A DNA stretch of 64,000 bases from Bacillus sp. Xin1 (GTDB lineage: Bacteria; Bacillota; Bacilli; Bacillales; Bacillaceae_G), in NCBI RefSeq assembly GCF_013314535.1, contig NZ_JABUAE010000010.1:62001-126000 (forward strand), read 5' to 3'. Shown here in pieces: positions 21,624 through 30,894 of the stretch. Positions within the stretch are counted from its first letter, which is position 1, and every line of letters starts with the position of its first letter. Made by a program: the position numbers and the translations under genes. The notes beneath the pieces were generated by a model that did not search any database, was not told the DNA's origin, and was given only the letters and a program-made list of their open reading frames with translations.

Positions 21624-22505
21624 TTAATGGCCCTTTCTCTTCTCCACATCACGATGAGATATATGAACGATATATTCTGGTTTCAAATGTTTTCCAAGGT
21701 ATTCTGCAAGTGTAACAGAACGATGTTGCCCACCTGTACATCCAATCGCAATTACAAGCTGACTCTTGCCTTCTCTTTTATAATGAGGAAGCATGAAACT
21801 AATAAGATCCGTCAACTTTTCTAAAAATTTATGTGTCTCATTAAACTTGAGCACATATGATGAAACTTCTTCATCCAGTCCTGTTAACGGCTTCATCTGT
21901 GGAATATAATATGGATTTGGTAAAAAACGAACATCAAATACTAAATCTGCATCAATTGGAATGCCGTACTTAAATCCAAATGACATCACATTTACACGAA
22001 ATGCTTGCTCGTTTTCTGTTGAAAACAGATGAACAATTTTTTCGCGCAATTCTTTCGGTTTTAACTCAGACGTATCAAGCACAATATTCGCCCTTGCCTT
22101 CATGTCTGTTAATAAATTACGCTCGGCCTCAATCCCTTTTAACGGAAGTCCTGTTGGCGCAAGTGGATGCGAACGTCTCGTTTCTTTGTAACGCGTTACA
22201 AGCGTGCTATCTTTCGCATCTAAAAATAAAATATGAGGTATAATCCAAGTGCGTTCTGATAAATCATCAAGCGCTCCCCATAAATGCTCAAAAAATTCGC
22301 GGCCACGTAAATCAATACCAAGTGCCACCTTGTTCATTTTCCCTTTCGAGTCTGCCATCAGTTCAACAAACTTTGGCAATAACATCGGCGGTAAGTTATC
22401 TACACAAAAATATCCTAAATCTTCGAAGCTTTGCAGAGCTACTGTTTTTCCTGCACCGGACATCCCTGTAATAATTACCATTTTAATATCATTATTTACT
22501 GTCAT
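21624..22505 (-). CDS. rapZ: RNase adapter / nucleotide-binding protein RapZ (YvcJ)
   Basis: A 293-aa P-loop protein. Walker A is GMSGAGKT (residues 14-21), and the C-terminal domain contains [17 protein letters not shown] and [10 protein letters not shown]. In enterobacteria RapZ directs RNase E to GlmZ; in B. subtilis YvcJ hydrolyses GTP and affects competence through an uncertain route. I place the start at the ATG at 22505, 6 bases after GAGGAGG; an upstream in-frame ATG would add 31 residues and run into yvcI. The length then equals that of B. cereus homologs as I remember them. Confidence 0.95.
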   Translation of the reverse strand: MTVNNDIKMVIITGMSGAGKTVALQSFEDLGYFCVDNLPPMLLPKFVELMADSKGKMNKVALGIDLRGREFFEHLWGALDDLSERTWIIPHILFLDAKDSTLVTRYKETRRSHPLAPTGLPLKGIEAERNLLTDMKARANIVLDTSELKPKELREKIVHLFSTENEQAFRVNVMSFGFKYGIPIDADLVFDVRFLPNPYYIPQMKPLTGLDEEVSSYVLKFNETHKFLEKLTDLISFMLPHYKREGKSQLVIAIGCTGGQHRSVTLAEYLGKHLKPEYIVHISHRDVEKRKGH

Positions 22506-22524
22506 TGTATCCCTCCTCGGCGGT

Positions 22525-22983
22525 TTAGCTTGGATCCAATCGATATGAAAGTAATTCAAAATCTGGTGTATATACAAACGTACCGTAGATGATTCCATTT
22601 CCTTTAATTAAATAATCAATAATGTGATAATCTCCCGGCGCCATTGCTAATTCATCAATCTTATCAAATGTATGCCAACCAATGATGCCTTCTTCGCTTT
22701 CTAATTTGTTTTCTCCTGCAAAATCTGTCGCTAAAAAGGAGAACATCATCCACTCAGAAACAACTTTATCGCCTTCTTGAATGACAAAAGTGAAGACTCC
22801 CTTTAATGCTGGGTTCTTTAAATAAATGCCTGTTTCTTCACGATATTCGCGGACAACGGAATCCCTCACTGTTTCACCGCGCTCCATTTTCCCGCCCGGT
22901 GCAACCCACCAGTTCCGACGAGGTTTTTGTAGTAGGAGAACTTCATTATCTTTAATTAACACACAGTTTGTTACTCTTTGCAT
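22525..22983 (-). CDS. yvcI: NUDIX hydrolase (YvcI)
   Basis: A 152-aa protein with a complete Nudix box ([18 protein letters not shown] followed by REETGIY, about residues 31-55). Such enzymes hydrolyse nucleoside diphosphates linked to another group; MutT-type housecleaning of oxidised nucleotides is often suggested for this Bacillus group, but the substrate is not proven. It is the first gene of the yvcI-rapZ-yvcK-whiA-crh cluster, with 19 bases to rapZ. The repeat copy C lies upstream. Confidence 0.9.
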   Translation of the reverse strand: MQRVTNCVLIKDNEVLLLQKPRRNWWVAPGGKMERGETVRDSVVREYREETGIYLKNPALKGVFTFVIQEGDKVVSEWMMFSFLATDFAGENKLESEEGIIGWHTFDKIDELAMAPGDYHIIDYLIKGNGIIYGTFVYTPDFELLSYRLDPS

Positions 22984-23111
22984 GCCTCTTCACCTCAGCT
23001 ACTTATGACGAATTTCTTCATCACATACTCATTTCATTATACTATCAAAAACAGTTTGTCACAATGAAGGAGGCTAGCTCCTTAAACAAGCCAAATACGG
23101 GTTAAACAACC

Positions 23112-23280
23112 AAAATCATTCCTTTTAGGTGGGAGAGAGAATCCGCTCATGGATAGAAGCGGTTAGTTCCTTTTTTCGCCCCATGCCATGTGAAAACAGA
23201 AGGAAAAAATGAGCGAAGACCTTCTTTTCTTTTCATAACGGTGACTTATATGTCAAAAAAATAAAATGGATATAGATAAA
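23112..23280 (+). repeat. bcr-like intergenic repeat, copy C
   Basis: It contains the family core TTTTAGGTGGGAGAGAGAAT, TCGCCCCATGCCATGTG and a tail ending near ATAAAATGGATATAG. The internal hairpin is AGAAGG/CCTTCT. It occupies the gap between yvcI and the DUF368 gene. Confidence 0.8.
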
Positions 23281-23300
23281 CTTATTCTTCCTAAGAACAT

Positions 23301-23340
23301 AAAAAAATCCCCTTAACGAATTTTATCGTCAAGGAGATTT
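23301..23340 (-). terminator. Terminator after the DUF368 gene
   Basis: Arms 23305-23319 and 23326-23340 form a 15-bp stem on the minus strand with two G-U pairs; on the plus strand the same positions are A-C mismatches. Seven T residues follow on the minus strand. The strand bias confirms that it serves the minus-strand gene. Confidence 0.85.
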
Positions 23341-23345
23341 ACCAC

Positions 23346-24152
23346 TTATTTTTTACTGAAATACGATACAATCGCAAATCCTAAAATAAACGTAATAATA
23401 GAGCTTACAATCGACATGCCACCGGCCGGAATACCTGGAAACACTACTGCAATCGATCCAATAACAAGTCCGATAATTACTGCGAATGTTGCACTTTTAA
23501 AATGTGTCAATAAGTAACTAATTCCTTTACTACTTACAACGAATCCAACCATAACCCCTGCGCCAATCACTGCAATTAGTGGCAGATTTAATGTTGTTAA
23601 CGCATTAATCGCTGTTGGATATACACCGATGATTAATAAAATAAATGACCCACTAATCCCTGGAAGTAACATAGCCATACTAGCCATCCATCCTGCCAGG
23701 AATAGCCCAATTGCATTTAAAATAGTTAACGTCGTAATTGAATCTGCCGCTTTATCTGGCTTAAAAAGTGCTGTTACAGCTACAAGAGCCGCTGCAACGA
23801 TTAATATAACAATATGTCCACCTTTAAATGTTTCTTTCGCATTCGCTTCCTTCATCAACATTGGTAAAATACTTATAATTAAACCAAGGAAGAAAAACTG
23901 CGTTGGCTCATAATGATATTCTAGCAAATACTTAATCACATGACTTAATGTTAAAAACGCAGCCGCTACGCCCATAGCAAGCGGAATTAAAAAGCCTAAA
24001 TGCTTTTTCCATTCGCGACTAAAGAATCCGCTAATTGCCGCAAGCAACCTTTCATAAATCCCTAATACAACAGCAATTGTGCCACCACTAACGCCAGGAA
24101 TTAAATCACTAACGCCCATACAAAAACCACGATATATATTACGCCATTCCAT
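23346..24152 (-). CDS. DUF368 membrane protein, probable PopT-type undecaprenyl phosphate translocase
   Basis: A 268-aa protein with many hydrophobic segments and the DUF368 hallmarks GVSDLIPGVSGGTIAVVLGIYE (about residues 14-35) and LLPGISGSFILLIIGVYPTA. DUF368 proteins were recently shown to recycle the lipid carrier undecaprenyl phosphate across the cytoplasmic membrane (PopT), in parallel with DedA/UptA proteins; assignment here is by family. I choose the ATG at 24152 because GAGGAG lies 8 bases upstream; the ATG at 24170 lies on top of that site. Confidence 0.85.
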   Translation of the reverse strand: MEWRNIYRGFCMGVSDLIPGVSGGTIAVVLGIYERLLAAISGFFSREWKKHLGFLIPLAMGVAAAFLTLSHVIKYLLEYHYEPTQFFFLGLIISILPMLMKEANAKETFKGGHIVILIVAAALVAVTALFKPDKAADSITTLTILNAIGLFLAGWMASMAMLLPGISGSFILLIIGVYPTAINALTTLNLPLIAVIGAGVMVGFVVSSKGISYLLTHFKSATFAVIIGLVIGSIAVVFPGIPAGGMSIVSSIITFILGFAIVSYFSKK

Positions 24153-24270
24153 ATTGAATAAACTCCTCATTTCTCATAGTCATTTTTCCCATAAATTCTA
24201 GTATAACAATAAGGAATCTTGTAATCCAAAGAAATTTTGACAAACATTTGACATTTTAGGAAGAAAATAA

Positions 24271-24308
24271 AAGAAGAAAGCCACCATCTATGAAGGTAGC
24301 TTTCTTCT
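24271..24308 (-). terminator. trxB terminator
   Basis: AGAAGAAAGC/GCTTTCTTCT stem with an additional paired CC/GG step, followed on the minus strand by CTTTTATTTTC. It lies about 20 bases after the trxB stop. Confidence 0.75.
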
Positions 24309-24327
24309 CTAAAAAAGATTCATATCC

Positions 24328-25299
<972 letters not shown>

Positions 25300-25361
25300 T
25301 CATTCCTACCATAACTTACCCTCATTATACTGTTAGCACCTGTTTTTTCCCAATGATTTGC

Positions 25362-26873
25362 CTATGCATGAGTACGCTTTACTACTTGCACATATTTTCT
25401 CACAGTTGCTACAGATACATTATATATATTTCCAAGTTCGGCCTGTGTCATTTTATTTCTCTGCTGGCCGCGCACAATATATTCGATTGCCGCAGACCAC
25501 CCAAACACATTCGTAAAGACCGTACCAGATGTATATAAACGGATAAACGTACAAAACCAAAAATGCAAGCATTCTTCAATCAATTCATCTTCTTTATTTG
25601 TATAGTTATATAAGGCATCCGAAATTCTGACGCATTGTTCAAACGCTTGTAACTCGCCTGGAATACTCTTATGACTACTCATTAAAAAGAAATATTTTGC
25701 CAGTTGTGAAACGATCGGCACACCATTTTTCGCCTGCGCCACCTCAAAGAAAAAGCTAATTTTCTCTGGTGTTGTTAGTTCATTCATTAAATATAGTGCT
25801 AGCATTTTCTCTTCTAACGTTTCACTTTGCCCAAAAGATTTCCGCAGCTCTTCAAACAAAACATTCTGCCCTTCATCAGCTAAATGCAGGGCATTCCACG
25901 GCTCTTTCCCTTTTTTATCAGGGTGTAATTCTACAACAGATTGCCACATTTTTTCGGCTGTATGTTGATCTTGTATCATATAAGCAGAGTATGCAAACCA
26001 ATAGTAAAAGCTGACATCACCTTCATAACCTTGACGCTTTAATAACCTTAACCATTTATATGCTGATGCAAAGTAACCAATTGTTGCAAATGTTGTTCCT
26101 AGCTTTAATCGATGCTCAAATGACATCGGATATACTGATTCTAGTTGCCCCGCTAACGCTTCTACTTGTTTATGCTCTCCAATTGAATATAGAAAAATAA
26201 GCGTATTACAAAGCGCATGCATATTACCAGGATTTTTCTCTAAAATCATTTCTGTTAACTTTAGTGCCTGATCTACATTTCCTGATTGGAAATGCGCAAT
26301 TGCTAAGTTATTATAACCCGACCAAAATTCTGGATAATCCTTCGTTACAACTTCAAGCGTAGCAATCGCTTCCTCCAATTGTCCGTTACGAATATAGCGA
26401 TTCGCCTCTTCCTGCATAACAATTAATTCATCTTCATCTTCAATCTCTTCCGTATCCAACGATTCTTCTTCCATAATCTCAAGTAATTCTAACGTATCTT
26501 CTACAAATTCTTTTTCCGTTGCTACCTCTAAATATTTCTCCGCATACTTCTTTGCTTGCTGAAACAAACCGAGATATGCGTAATTATTTGCGATAAAATA
26601 ATAGCACTGCTCAATATCAGAATTCGAACGAATTAATTTCAAGAAAATTTGATTTGATTCTTGATACTCACCGACTTCAGATAATACCGTCGCTAATTGA
26701 CATAAAATAAACGGCTCTTTCTCACTTTGTGCCGCTCTTCGAAAATATTTAATTGCATCTTGTAATTTATGACTTTGATAAGCTTTCATTCCTTTTTTAT
26801 AAAAGAAATCAGCTAATTGATTAAAAGAGATAACTTGTCCGTTCTCCTTATACATCCGTTGATTTTTCCCCAT
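25362..26873 (-). CDS. Tetratricopeptide-repeat protein (YvcD-like) with a C-terminal helix-turn-helix
   Basis: A 503-aa soluble protein. TPR-type repeats are visible from about residue 20 (AIKYFRRAAQSEKEPFILCQLATVL) to about 330, with an acidic stretch (EEESLDTEEIEDEDEL) near 140. The last 25 residues (QAELGNIYNVSVATVRKYVQVV) look like a helix-turn-helix, similar to transcription factor IIB/Fis-like ends. ATG at 26873 follows TGGAGG by 4 bases. B. subtilis has a TPR protein (yvcD) at the same position upstream of trxB. Function is unknown. Confidence 0.82.
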   Translation of the reverse strand: MGKNQRMYKENGQVISFNQLADFFYKKGMKAYQSHKLQDAIKYFRRAAQSEKEPFILCQLATVLSEVGEYQESNQIFLKLIRSNSDIEQCYYFIANNYAYLGLFQQAKKYAEKYLEVATEKEFVEDTLELLEIMEEESLDTEEIEDEDELIVMQEEANRYIRNGQLEEAIATLEVVTKDYPEFWSGYNNLAIAHFQSGNVDQALKLTEMILEKNPGNMHALCNTLIFLYSIGEHKQVEALAGQLESVYPMSFEHRLKLGTTFATIGYFASAYKWLRLLKRQGYEGDVSFYYWFAYSAYMIQDQHTAEKMWQSVVELHPDKKGKEPWNALHLADEGQNVLFEELRKSFGQSETLEEKMLALYLMNELTTPEKISFFFEVAQAKNGVPIVSQLAKYFFLMSSHKSIPGELQAFEQCVRISDALYNYTNKEDELIEECLHFWFCTFIRLYTSGTVFTNVFGWSAAIEYIVRGQQRNKMTQAELGNIYNVSVATVRKYVQVVKRTHA

Positions 26874-26985
26874 ATATCCTCCAGTTTTTTGTTTTCTTCG
26901 CTCATACATTTTCTATTTATAAGTATAAACGATTCCGTAAAAAACAAAACAGTATATTATAATCAATTATTTCCTTTTTATTCAT

Positions 26986-27034
26986 AAAAAGAGAAGAGAA
27001 ATGTTACATTTTTAACAACGAACTTCTCTTCTCT
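26986..27034 (-). terminator. Terminator overlapping the yvoF 3' end
   Basis: AGAGAAGAGAA (26990-27000) pairs with TTCTCTTCTCT (27024-27034, inside the last codons of yvoF), and TTTTT follows on the minus strand. The loop is about 23 bases. Confidence 0.65.
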
Positions 27035-27525
27035 GCCATTTCTTTCTGCGTATAAATGATACGCATCGGATTTCCACCTACAAAAGCACCACTTGGTACA
27101 TCACGGTGAACAAGTGTACCTGCTGAAACAATGGCGCCGTCCCCAATCTTTACACCTGGCAATATAGTTGAATTTGCTCCAATCATTACTTCATTCCCTA
27201 TAATGACTTCCCCGAGGCGATATTCATGAATTAAATATTCGTGAGCTAAAATCGTTGTGTTATAGCCAATTATTGAATTCGTTCCAATTTTAATCTTTTC
27301 TGGAAACATAATATCCGGCATTGCCATAAGCGCAAATGATGTTTGCTTTCCTACTTTCATTCGTAAAAATGTGCGATACAGCCAAATTTTCATTCGTAAA
27401 AATGGTGTATAACGTGCAATTTGAATGACAATAAAATTTTTCATCACCTTAAAGAAAGATACTGTCTTATATACATTCCATAGTGGATTTGCTCCTGAAA
27501 CAGGGTAGCGCGTTGTCCGTCGCAC
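27004..27525 (-). CDS. yvoF: Hexapeptide-repeat acyltransferase (YvoF-like)
   Basis: A 173-aa protein with left-handed beta-helix repeats (IGTNSIIGYNTTILAHEYL, IGNEVMIGANSTILPGVKIG, DGAIVSAGTLVHRDVPSGAFVGG), the fold of maltose/galactoside O-acetyltransferases. It probably transfers an acetyl group from acetyl-CoA to a sugar; the acceptor is unknown. It is the last gene of the hprK-lgt-ppaX-yvoF group known from B. subtilis. The start is a GTG with GGGGAGAG upstream. Confidence 0.85.
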   Translation of the reverse strand: MRRTTRYPVSGANPLWNVYKTVSFFKVMKNFIVIQIARYTPFLRMKIWLYRTFLRMKVGKQTSFALMAMPDIMFPEKIKIGTNSIIGYNTTILAHEYLIHEYRLGEVIIGNEVMIGANSTILPGVKIGDGAIVSAGTLVHRDVPSGAFVGGNPMRIIYTQKEMAEKRSSLLKM

Positions 27526-27546
27526 TTTACTCTCTCCCCTTACCTA

Positions 27547-28185
27547 CTATTCAGACAAAATGGATAACAAGTCACTCATTTTATCTAATACATAATCCGG
27601 CTTATATGACTCTAAGTACTCTCTACCTTTAATCGTCCAGGCAACTGCCGCGGTTTTCGTACCTGCGTTTTGTCCGCCCACTATATCATGATGGTTATCA
27701 CCAACCATTAACGTTTCTTCTGGATTTGCATGTAGTAGCTTTAATGCTTTTTGAATCGGTTCTGGATGTGGTTTCACATGCTGTACATCATCAATTGTAA
27801 CAACCACATCAAAGAACTCATTTAATTTAGAAAGCCTTAAACCCATTTCCACCGTTTGTCTTGCCTTCGTTGTTACAATTCCAATTTTGTATCCTTGCTT
27901 CTTTAGCTCTTGGACTGTCTCATAAACAGTTTCATATTCTTCCACTAGTTCATCGTGATGGTCATGATTAAACTGGCGATAGCACTGAATCATCTCATCT
28001 ACCTTACTTTCATTCATTGAACTAAACGTCTCATGCAAAGACGGACCGATAAACGGCAATACATCTTCGCGCTTATACTGATTTGGATAGTACTTGTTTA
28101 ACGTGTGTAAAAAAGAAGAAATAATGAGTTCATTTGTATTAATTAACGTCCCATCTAAATCAAATAACACTGTATTTATTTTCAT
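27547..28185 (-). CDS. ppaX: Pyrophosphatase PpaX (HAD family)
   Basis: A 212-aa HAD-superfamily hydrolase with [14 protein letters not shown] (nucleophile Asp9 region), [14 protein letters not shown] (motif II) and [22 protein letters not shown] (motif IV). PpaX removes the pyrophosphate produced when HprK/P dephosphorylates HPr-Ser-P, and it is encoded beside hprK in Bacillus, as here (65 bases downstream of lgt). B. subtilis yvoD, which lies between lgt and ppaX, is missing. Confidence 0.92.
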   Translation of the reverse strand: MKINTVLFDLDGTLINTNELIISSFLHTLNKYYPNQYKREDVLPFIGPSLHETFSSMNESKVDEMIQCYRQFNHDHHDELVEEYETVYETVQELKKQGYKIGIVTTKARQTVEMGLRLSKLNEFFDVVVTIDDVQHVKPHPEPIQKALKLLHANPEETLMVGDNHHDIVGGQNAGTKTAAVAWTIKGREYLESYKPDYVLDKMSDLLSILSE

Positions 28186-28218
28186 ATGCTAAGGTCCTTT
28201 CGCTATCTGAATATGAAA

Positions 28219-28252
28219 GAAGCAGCATCTCATATAAGATGCTACTTTTTCT
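28219..28252 (-). terminator. Hairpin between lgt and ppaX
   Basis: AGCAGCATCT/AGATGCTACT stem with a wobble pair on the minus strand, followed by a broken T-tract (TTCTTTC). It overlaps the lgt stop codon. It is probably a weak terminator or processing site inside the operon. Confidence 0.5.
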
Positions 28253-29063
28253 AGTCTTCTAAATATCTTTTATCAGCTTGCCCCATTTTACGTCTCACAA
28301 TAATGAAAATGATTGAAATAACAACAAGTCCGATAGACACCACTTGTGCAATACGAAGTGGCCCTAACATTAAGCTATCTGTACGTAACCCTTCCACAAA
28401 GAAACGGCCAACTGAATACCAAATTAAATACGTAAAGAATAATTCACCACGTCGTAAATTCGCTTTTCGTAATAACAACAATAGGATTACACCTGCAAAA
28501 CTCCATAATGATTCATATAAGAACGTTGGATGATAATAAACACCATCAATATACATTTGGTTCACAATAAACTCTGGTAAATGTAAGCCTTCTAAAAACT
28601 GTCTCGTTACTTCACCACCATGAGCCTCTTGGTTCATAAAGTTGCCCCAGCGTCCGATTGCTTGTCCAAGCAAAATACTCGGTGCTGCAATATCAGCTAA
28701 CTTCCAGAAAGAAAGCCCGCGTCTCTTCGCAAAGAAAATCCCCGTAATAACCGCCCCGATTAAACCACCATGAATCGCTAAGCCACCTTGACGAATATTA
28801 ATAATTTGCTTGGGATCTTGCATATAATATTCCCATTCAAAAATAACATAGTATGCGCGTGCGCAAAGAATCGCGATTGGCACCGCAATTAAAACAAGAT
28901 CGACAAACGTATCTTTTGGAATACCTAACCGTTCACCCTCGCGTGTAGCAAGCCAAAGGCCAAGCAAAACACCTGTCCCGATAATAAGTCCATACCAATA
29001 GACTGGGAATGGTCCAAGTTGAATGGCTATGCGGTCTAACTGTGGTACAGACCCTAACAGCAT
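28251..29063 (-). CDS. lgt: Prolipoprotein diacylglyceryl transferase
   Basis: Membrane enzyme that attaches diacylglycerol from phosphatidylglycerol to the lipobox cysteine of prolipoproteins. The 270-aa protein has seven hydrophobic segments and the Lgt signature region [14 protein letters not shown] (essential His/Arg/Asn residues). Substrates encoded in this window include the YhcN/YlaJ lipoprotein, the DUF4362 lipoprotein and CccB. It follows hprK by 23 bases. Confidence 0.96.
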   Translation of the reverse strand: MLLGSVPQLDRIAIQLGPFPVYWYGLIIGTGVLLGLWLATREGERLGIPKDTFVDLVLIAVPIAILCARAYYVIFEWEYYMQDPKQIINIRQGGLAIHGGLIGAVITGIFFAKRRGLSFWKLADIAAPSILLGQAIGRWGNFMNQEAHGGEVTRQFLEGLHLPEFIVNQMYIDGVYYHPTFLYESLWSFAGVILLLLLRKANLRRGELFFTYLIWYSVGRFFVEGLRTDSLMLGPLRIAQVVSIGLVVISIIFIIVRRKMGQADKRYLED

Positions 29064-29086
29064 ATGGATGACCTCCCTCTCCTCAA

Positions 29087-30016
29087 TTACTCCTGATTCC
29101 CTAGTTCAATCGCACTCATTAGGCGCTCTGAAAATTGTTGGGCTGCATTGACTCCCATTCGTTTTAACCTAAAGTTCATCGCTGCTACTTCAATAATAAC
29201 AGCCAAGTTTCGACCAGGTCGCACTGGAAGTGTAATCTTCGTAAGTTCTGTATCTATAATCTTCATTTTCTCTTCATCCAGACCTAGGCGATCATAGTTT
29301 TTCTTTTGATCCCAAATCTCGAGGTTAATCACAAGTGTAATACGCTTATAATTTCGTACAGCACCTGCACCAAATAACGTCATTACGTTAATAATACCTA
29401 AACCGCGAATTTCTAATAAATGCTCAATTAAATCTGGTGAACTTCCTACTAATGTATCTTCATCTTCTTGACGAATTTCAACGCTATCATCTGCAACTAG
29501 ACGATGACCACGTTTTACAAGTTCAAGCGCTGTCTCACTTTTTCCGACACCACTTTGACCTGTAATTAAAACACCAACACCGTAAATATCTACTAATACA
29601 CCATGAACAGCAGTTGTTGGCGCTAACTTACTCTCTAAATAGTTTGTTAAACGACTTGATAGTCTTGTCGTCGTTTGGGCAGAACGTAAAAGAGGCACCC
29701 CAGATTCACGTGATGCTTGCAATAATTCCTCTGGCACATCTTGACTACGCGTTACAATAATACAAGGCGTTTCTTCTGTACAAAGAACTTTCATTCTTTC
29801 TTGCTTTTGCTCACTTGTTAACGTCTCACAGAAGGTAAGCTCCGTTTTTCCAAGAAGCTGGACGCGATCAGCTGGATAATATGTAAAGAATCCTGCCATT
29901 TCAATTCCAGGTCGCGATAAATCACTTGTATCAATTGGACGGTGAATCCCTTCCTCACCACTCACTAACTCTAATTGAAATTGTTCAATTAAATCTTTTG
30001 TCCGTACTTTCGGCAT
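29087..30016 (-). CDS. hprK: HPr kinase/phosphorylase
   Basis: Phosphorylates and dephosphorylates HPr and Crh on Ser46 according to fructose-1,6-bisphosphate and phosphate levels, which drives CcpA catabolite control. The 309-aa protein has Walker A GQSGVGKS (153-160) and the family signature [16 protein letters not shown] choose the ATG at 30016, 7 bases after GGAGG; the further upstream start in the frame has no such site. It heads the hprK-lgt-ppaX-yvoF operon. Its substrate Crh is encoded at 19.3 kb. Confidence 0.96.
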   Translation of the reverse strand: MPKVRTKDLIEQFQLELVSGEEGIHRPIDTSDLSRPGIEMAGFFTYYPADRVQLLGKTELTFCETLTSEQKQERMKVLCTEETPCIIVTRSQDVPEELLQASRESGVPLLRSAQTTTRLSSRLTNYLESKLAPTTAVHGVLVDIYGVGVLITGQSGVGKSETALELVKRGHRLVADDSVEIRQEDEDTLVGSSPDLIEHLLEIRGLGIINVMTLFGAGAVRNYKRITLVINLEIWDQKKNYDRLGLDEEKMKIIDTELTKITLPVRPGRNLAVIIEVAAMNFRLKRMGVNAAQQFSERLMSAIELGNQE

Positions 30017-30130
30017 ATGTAAACCTCCACTCCGCTGCGGGTTCAGTCTCATTTGATGTAAAATTCCATTCTATCCGATATTGTACCATTTTTTTCTGTA
30101 AACAAGAAATGTGGTTTCTATTAAATAAAA

Positions 30131-30163
30131 AAAAACATTTCATGGCGTTCATGAAATGTTTTT
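30131..30163 (-). terminator. Terminator of the YvlD-type gene
   Basis: Perfect 14-bp stem AAAAACATTTCATG/CATGAAATGTTTTT with a 5-base loop and an A/T-run on both sides. It separates yvlD from the hprK operon. Confidence 0.88.
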
Positions 30164-30178
30164 CTTTTTGTCACTTTT

Positions 30179-30553
30179 CTATTTTTTTTCAGATAATGGC
30201 TCTACAATTACTTTATCAATCAGCATATTTAAAATAGAAATACAAATTGCCGCAACAATCGCTACACCAAATCCAGATATATTAAAAGCATCACCTAATA
30301 AAGAATCTGTCATTTTCAGCGTAATCGCGTTAATTACGATTAGGAAGAATCCAAATGTCAGTACCGTAATCGGCAACGTAATTAAAATTAATAACGGTTT
30401 TACAAACACATTTAAAATCGATAAGATAATGCTCGCAATAATTGCCGTTTGTATATTTTCTATGTAAAATGCGTCTGGTGCAATTCCCTTCAGAAGACCT
30501 GATACAACAATTAACACGACGCTATTCACAAGAAGTGATAGAATCCATCTCAT
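30179..30553 (-). CDS. yvlD: YvlD-type four-helix membrane protein (phage holin family 4)
   Basis: A 124-aa protein with four hydrophobic segments (about residues 3-22, 30-50, 55-76 and 90-112) and the family pattern NVFVKPLLILITLPITVLTFG. Homologs in B. subtilis are stress-inducible membrane proteins of unknown function linked to the liaR/yvl genes. The ATG at 30553 has AAAGGATG upstream; the ATG at 30565 is too near to that site. No partner genes of yvl type are beside it here. Confidence 0.82.
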   Translation of the reverse strand: MRWILSLLVNSVVLIVVSGLLKGIAPDAFYIENIQTAIIASIILSILNVFVKPLLILITLPITVLTFGFFLIVINAITLKMTDSLLGDAFNISGFGVAIVAAICISILNMLIDKVIVEPLSEKK

Positions 30554-30636
30554 TTTCTTACACATCCTTTTGATATATATATTTAATCATACGCTAATGG
30601 GTTGCAAACGCCAAGTGACCATTTATAAAACGAATG

Positions 30637-30800
30637 AAAACCTTTCTTTTTTGGTGGGAAGAGAGCGTCCGCCCATGCATAGGAGCGGTCAGGGCCCTTT
30701 TTCACCCCATGCCTTGTGAAAACATAGGGAGAATGTGAGTAGGGAATCTGGTTGTATTTTCATAACCACGACGTATATTGCGGAAGAACAAAATAAAATC
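30637..30800 (+). repeat. bcr-like intergenic repeat, copy D
   Basis: It shows the family core AAACCTTTCTTTTTTGGTGG, GCGGTCAGGGCCC and CACCCCATGCC, and a tail with CATAACCACGACGTATATTG. The internal hairpin arms are degraded. It fills the 341-base gap between yvlD and the uvrA end. Confidence 0.75.
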
Positions 30801-30894
30801 ATATAAAAGCTTATTCCATTCTTCATACTTGTATACCTATCACACTAAAACTGGTTCTTTCTCAAAACTAAAGCAAGGAGCTAGCCAAATCGGC

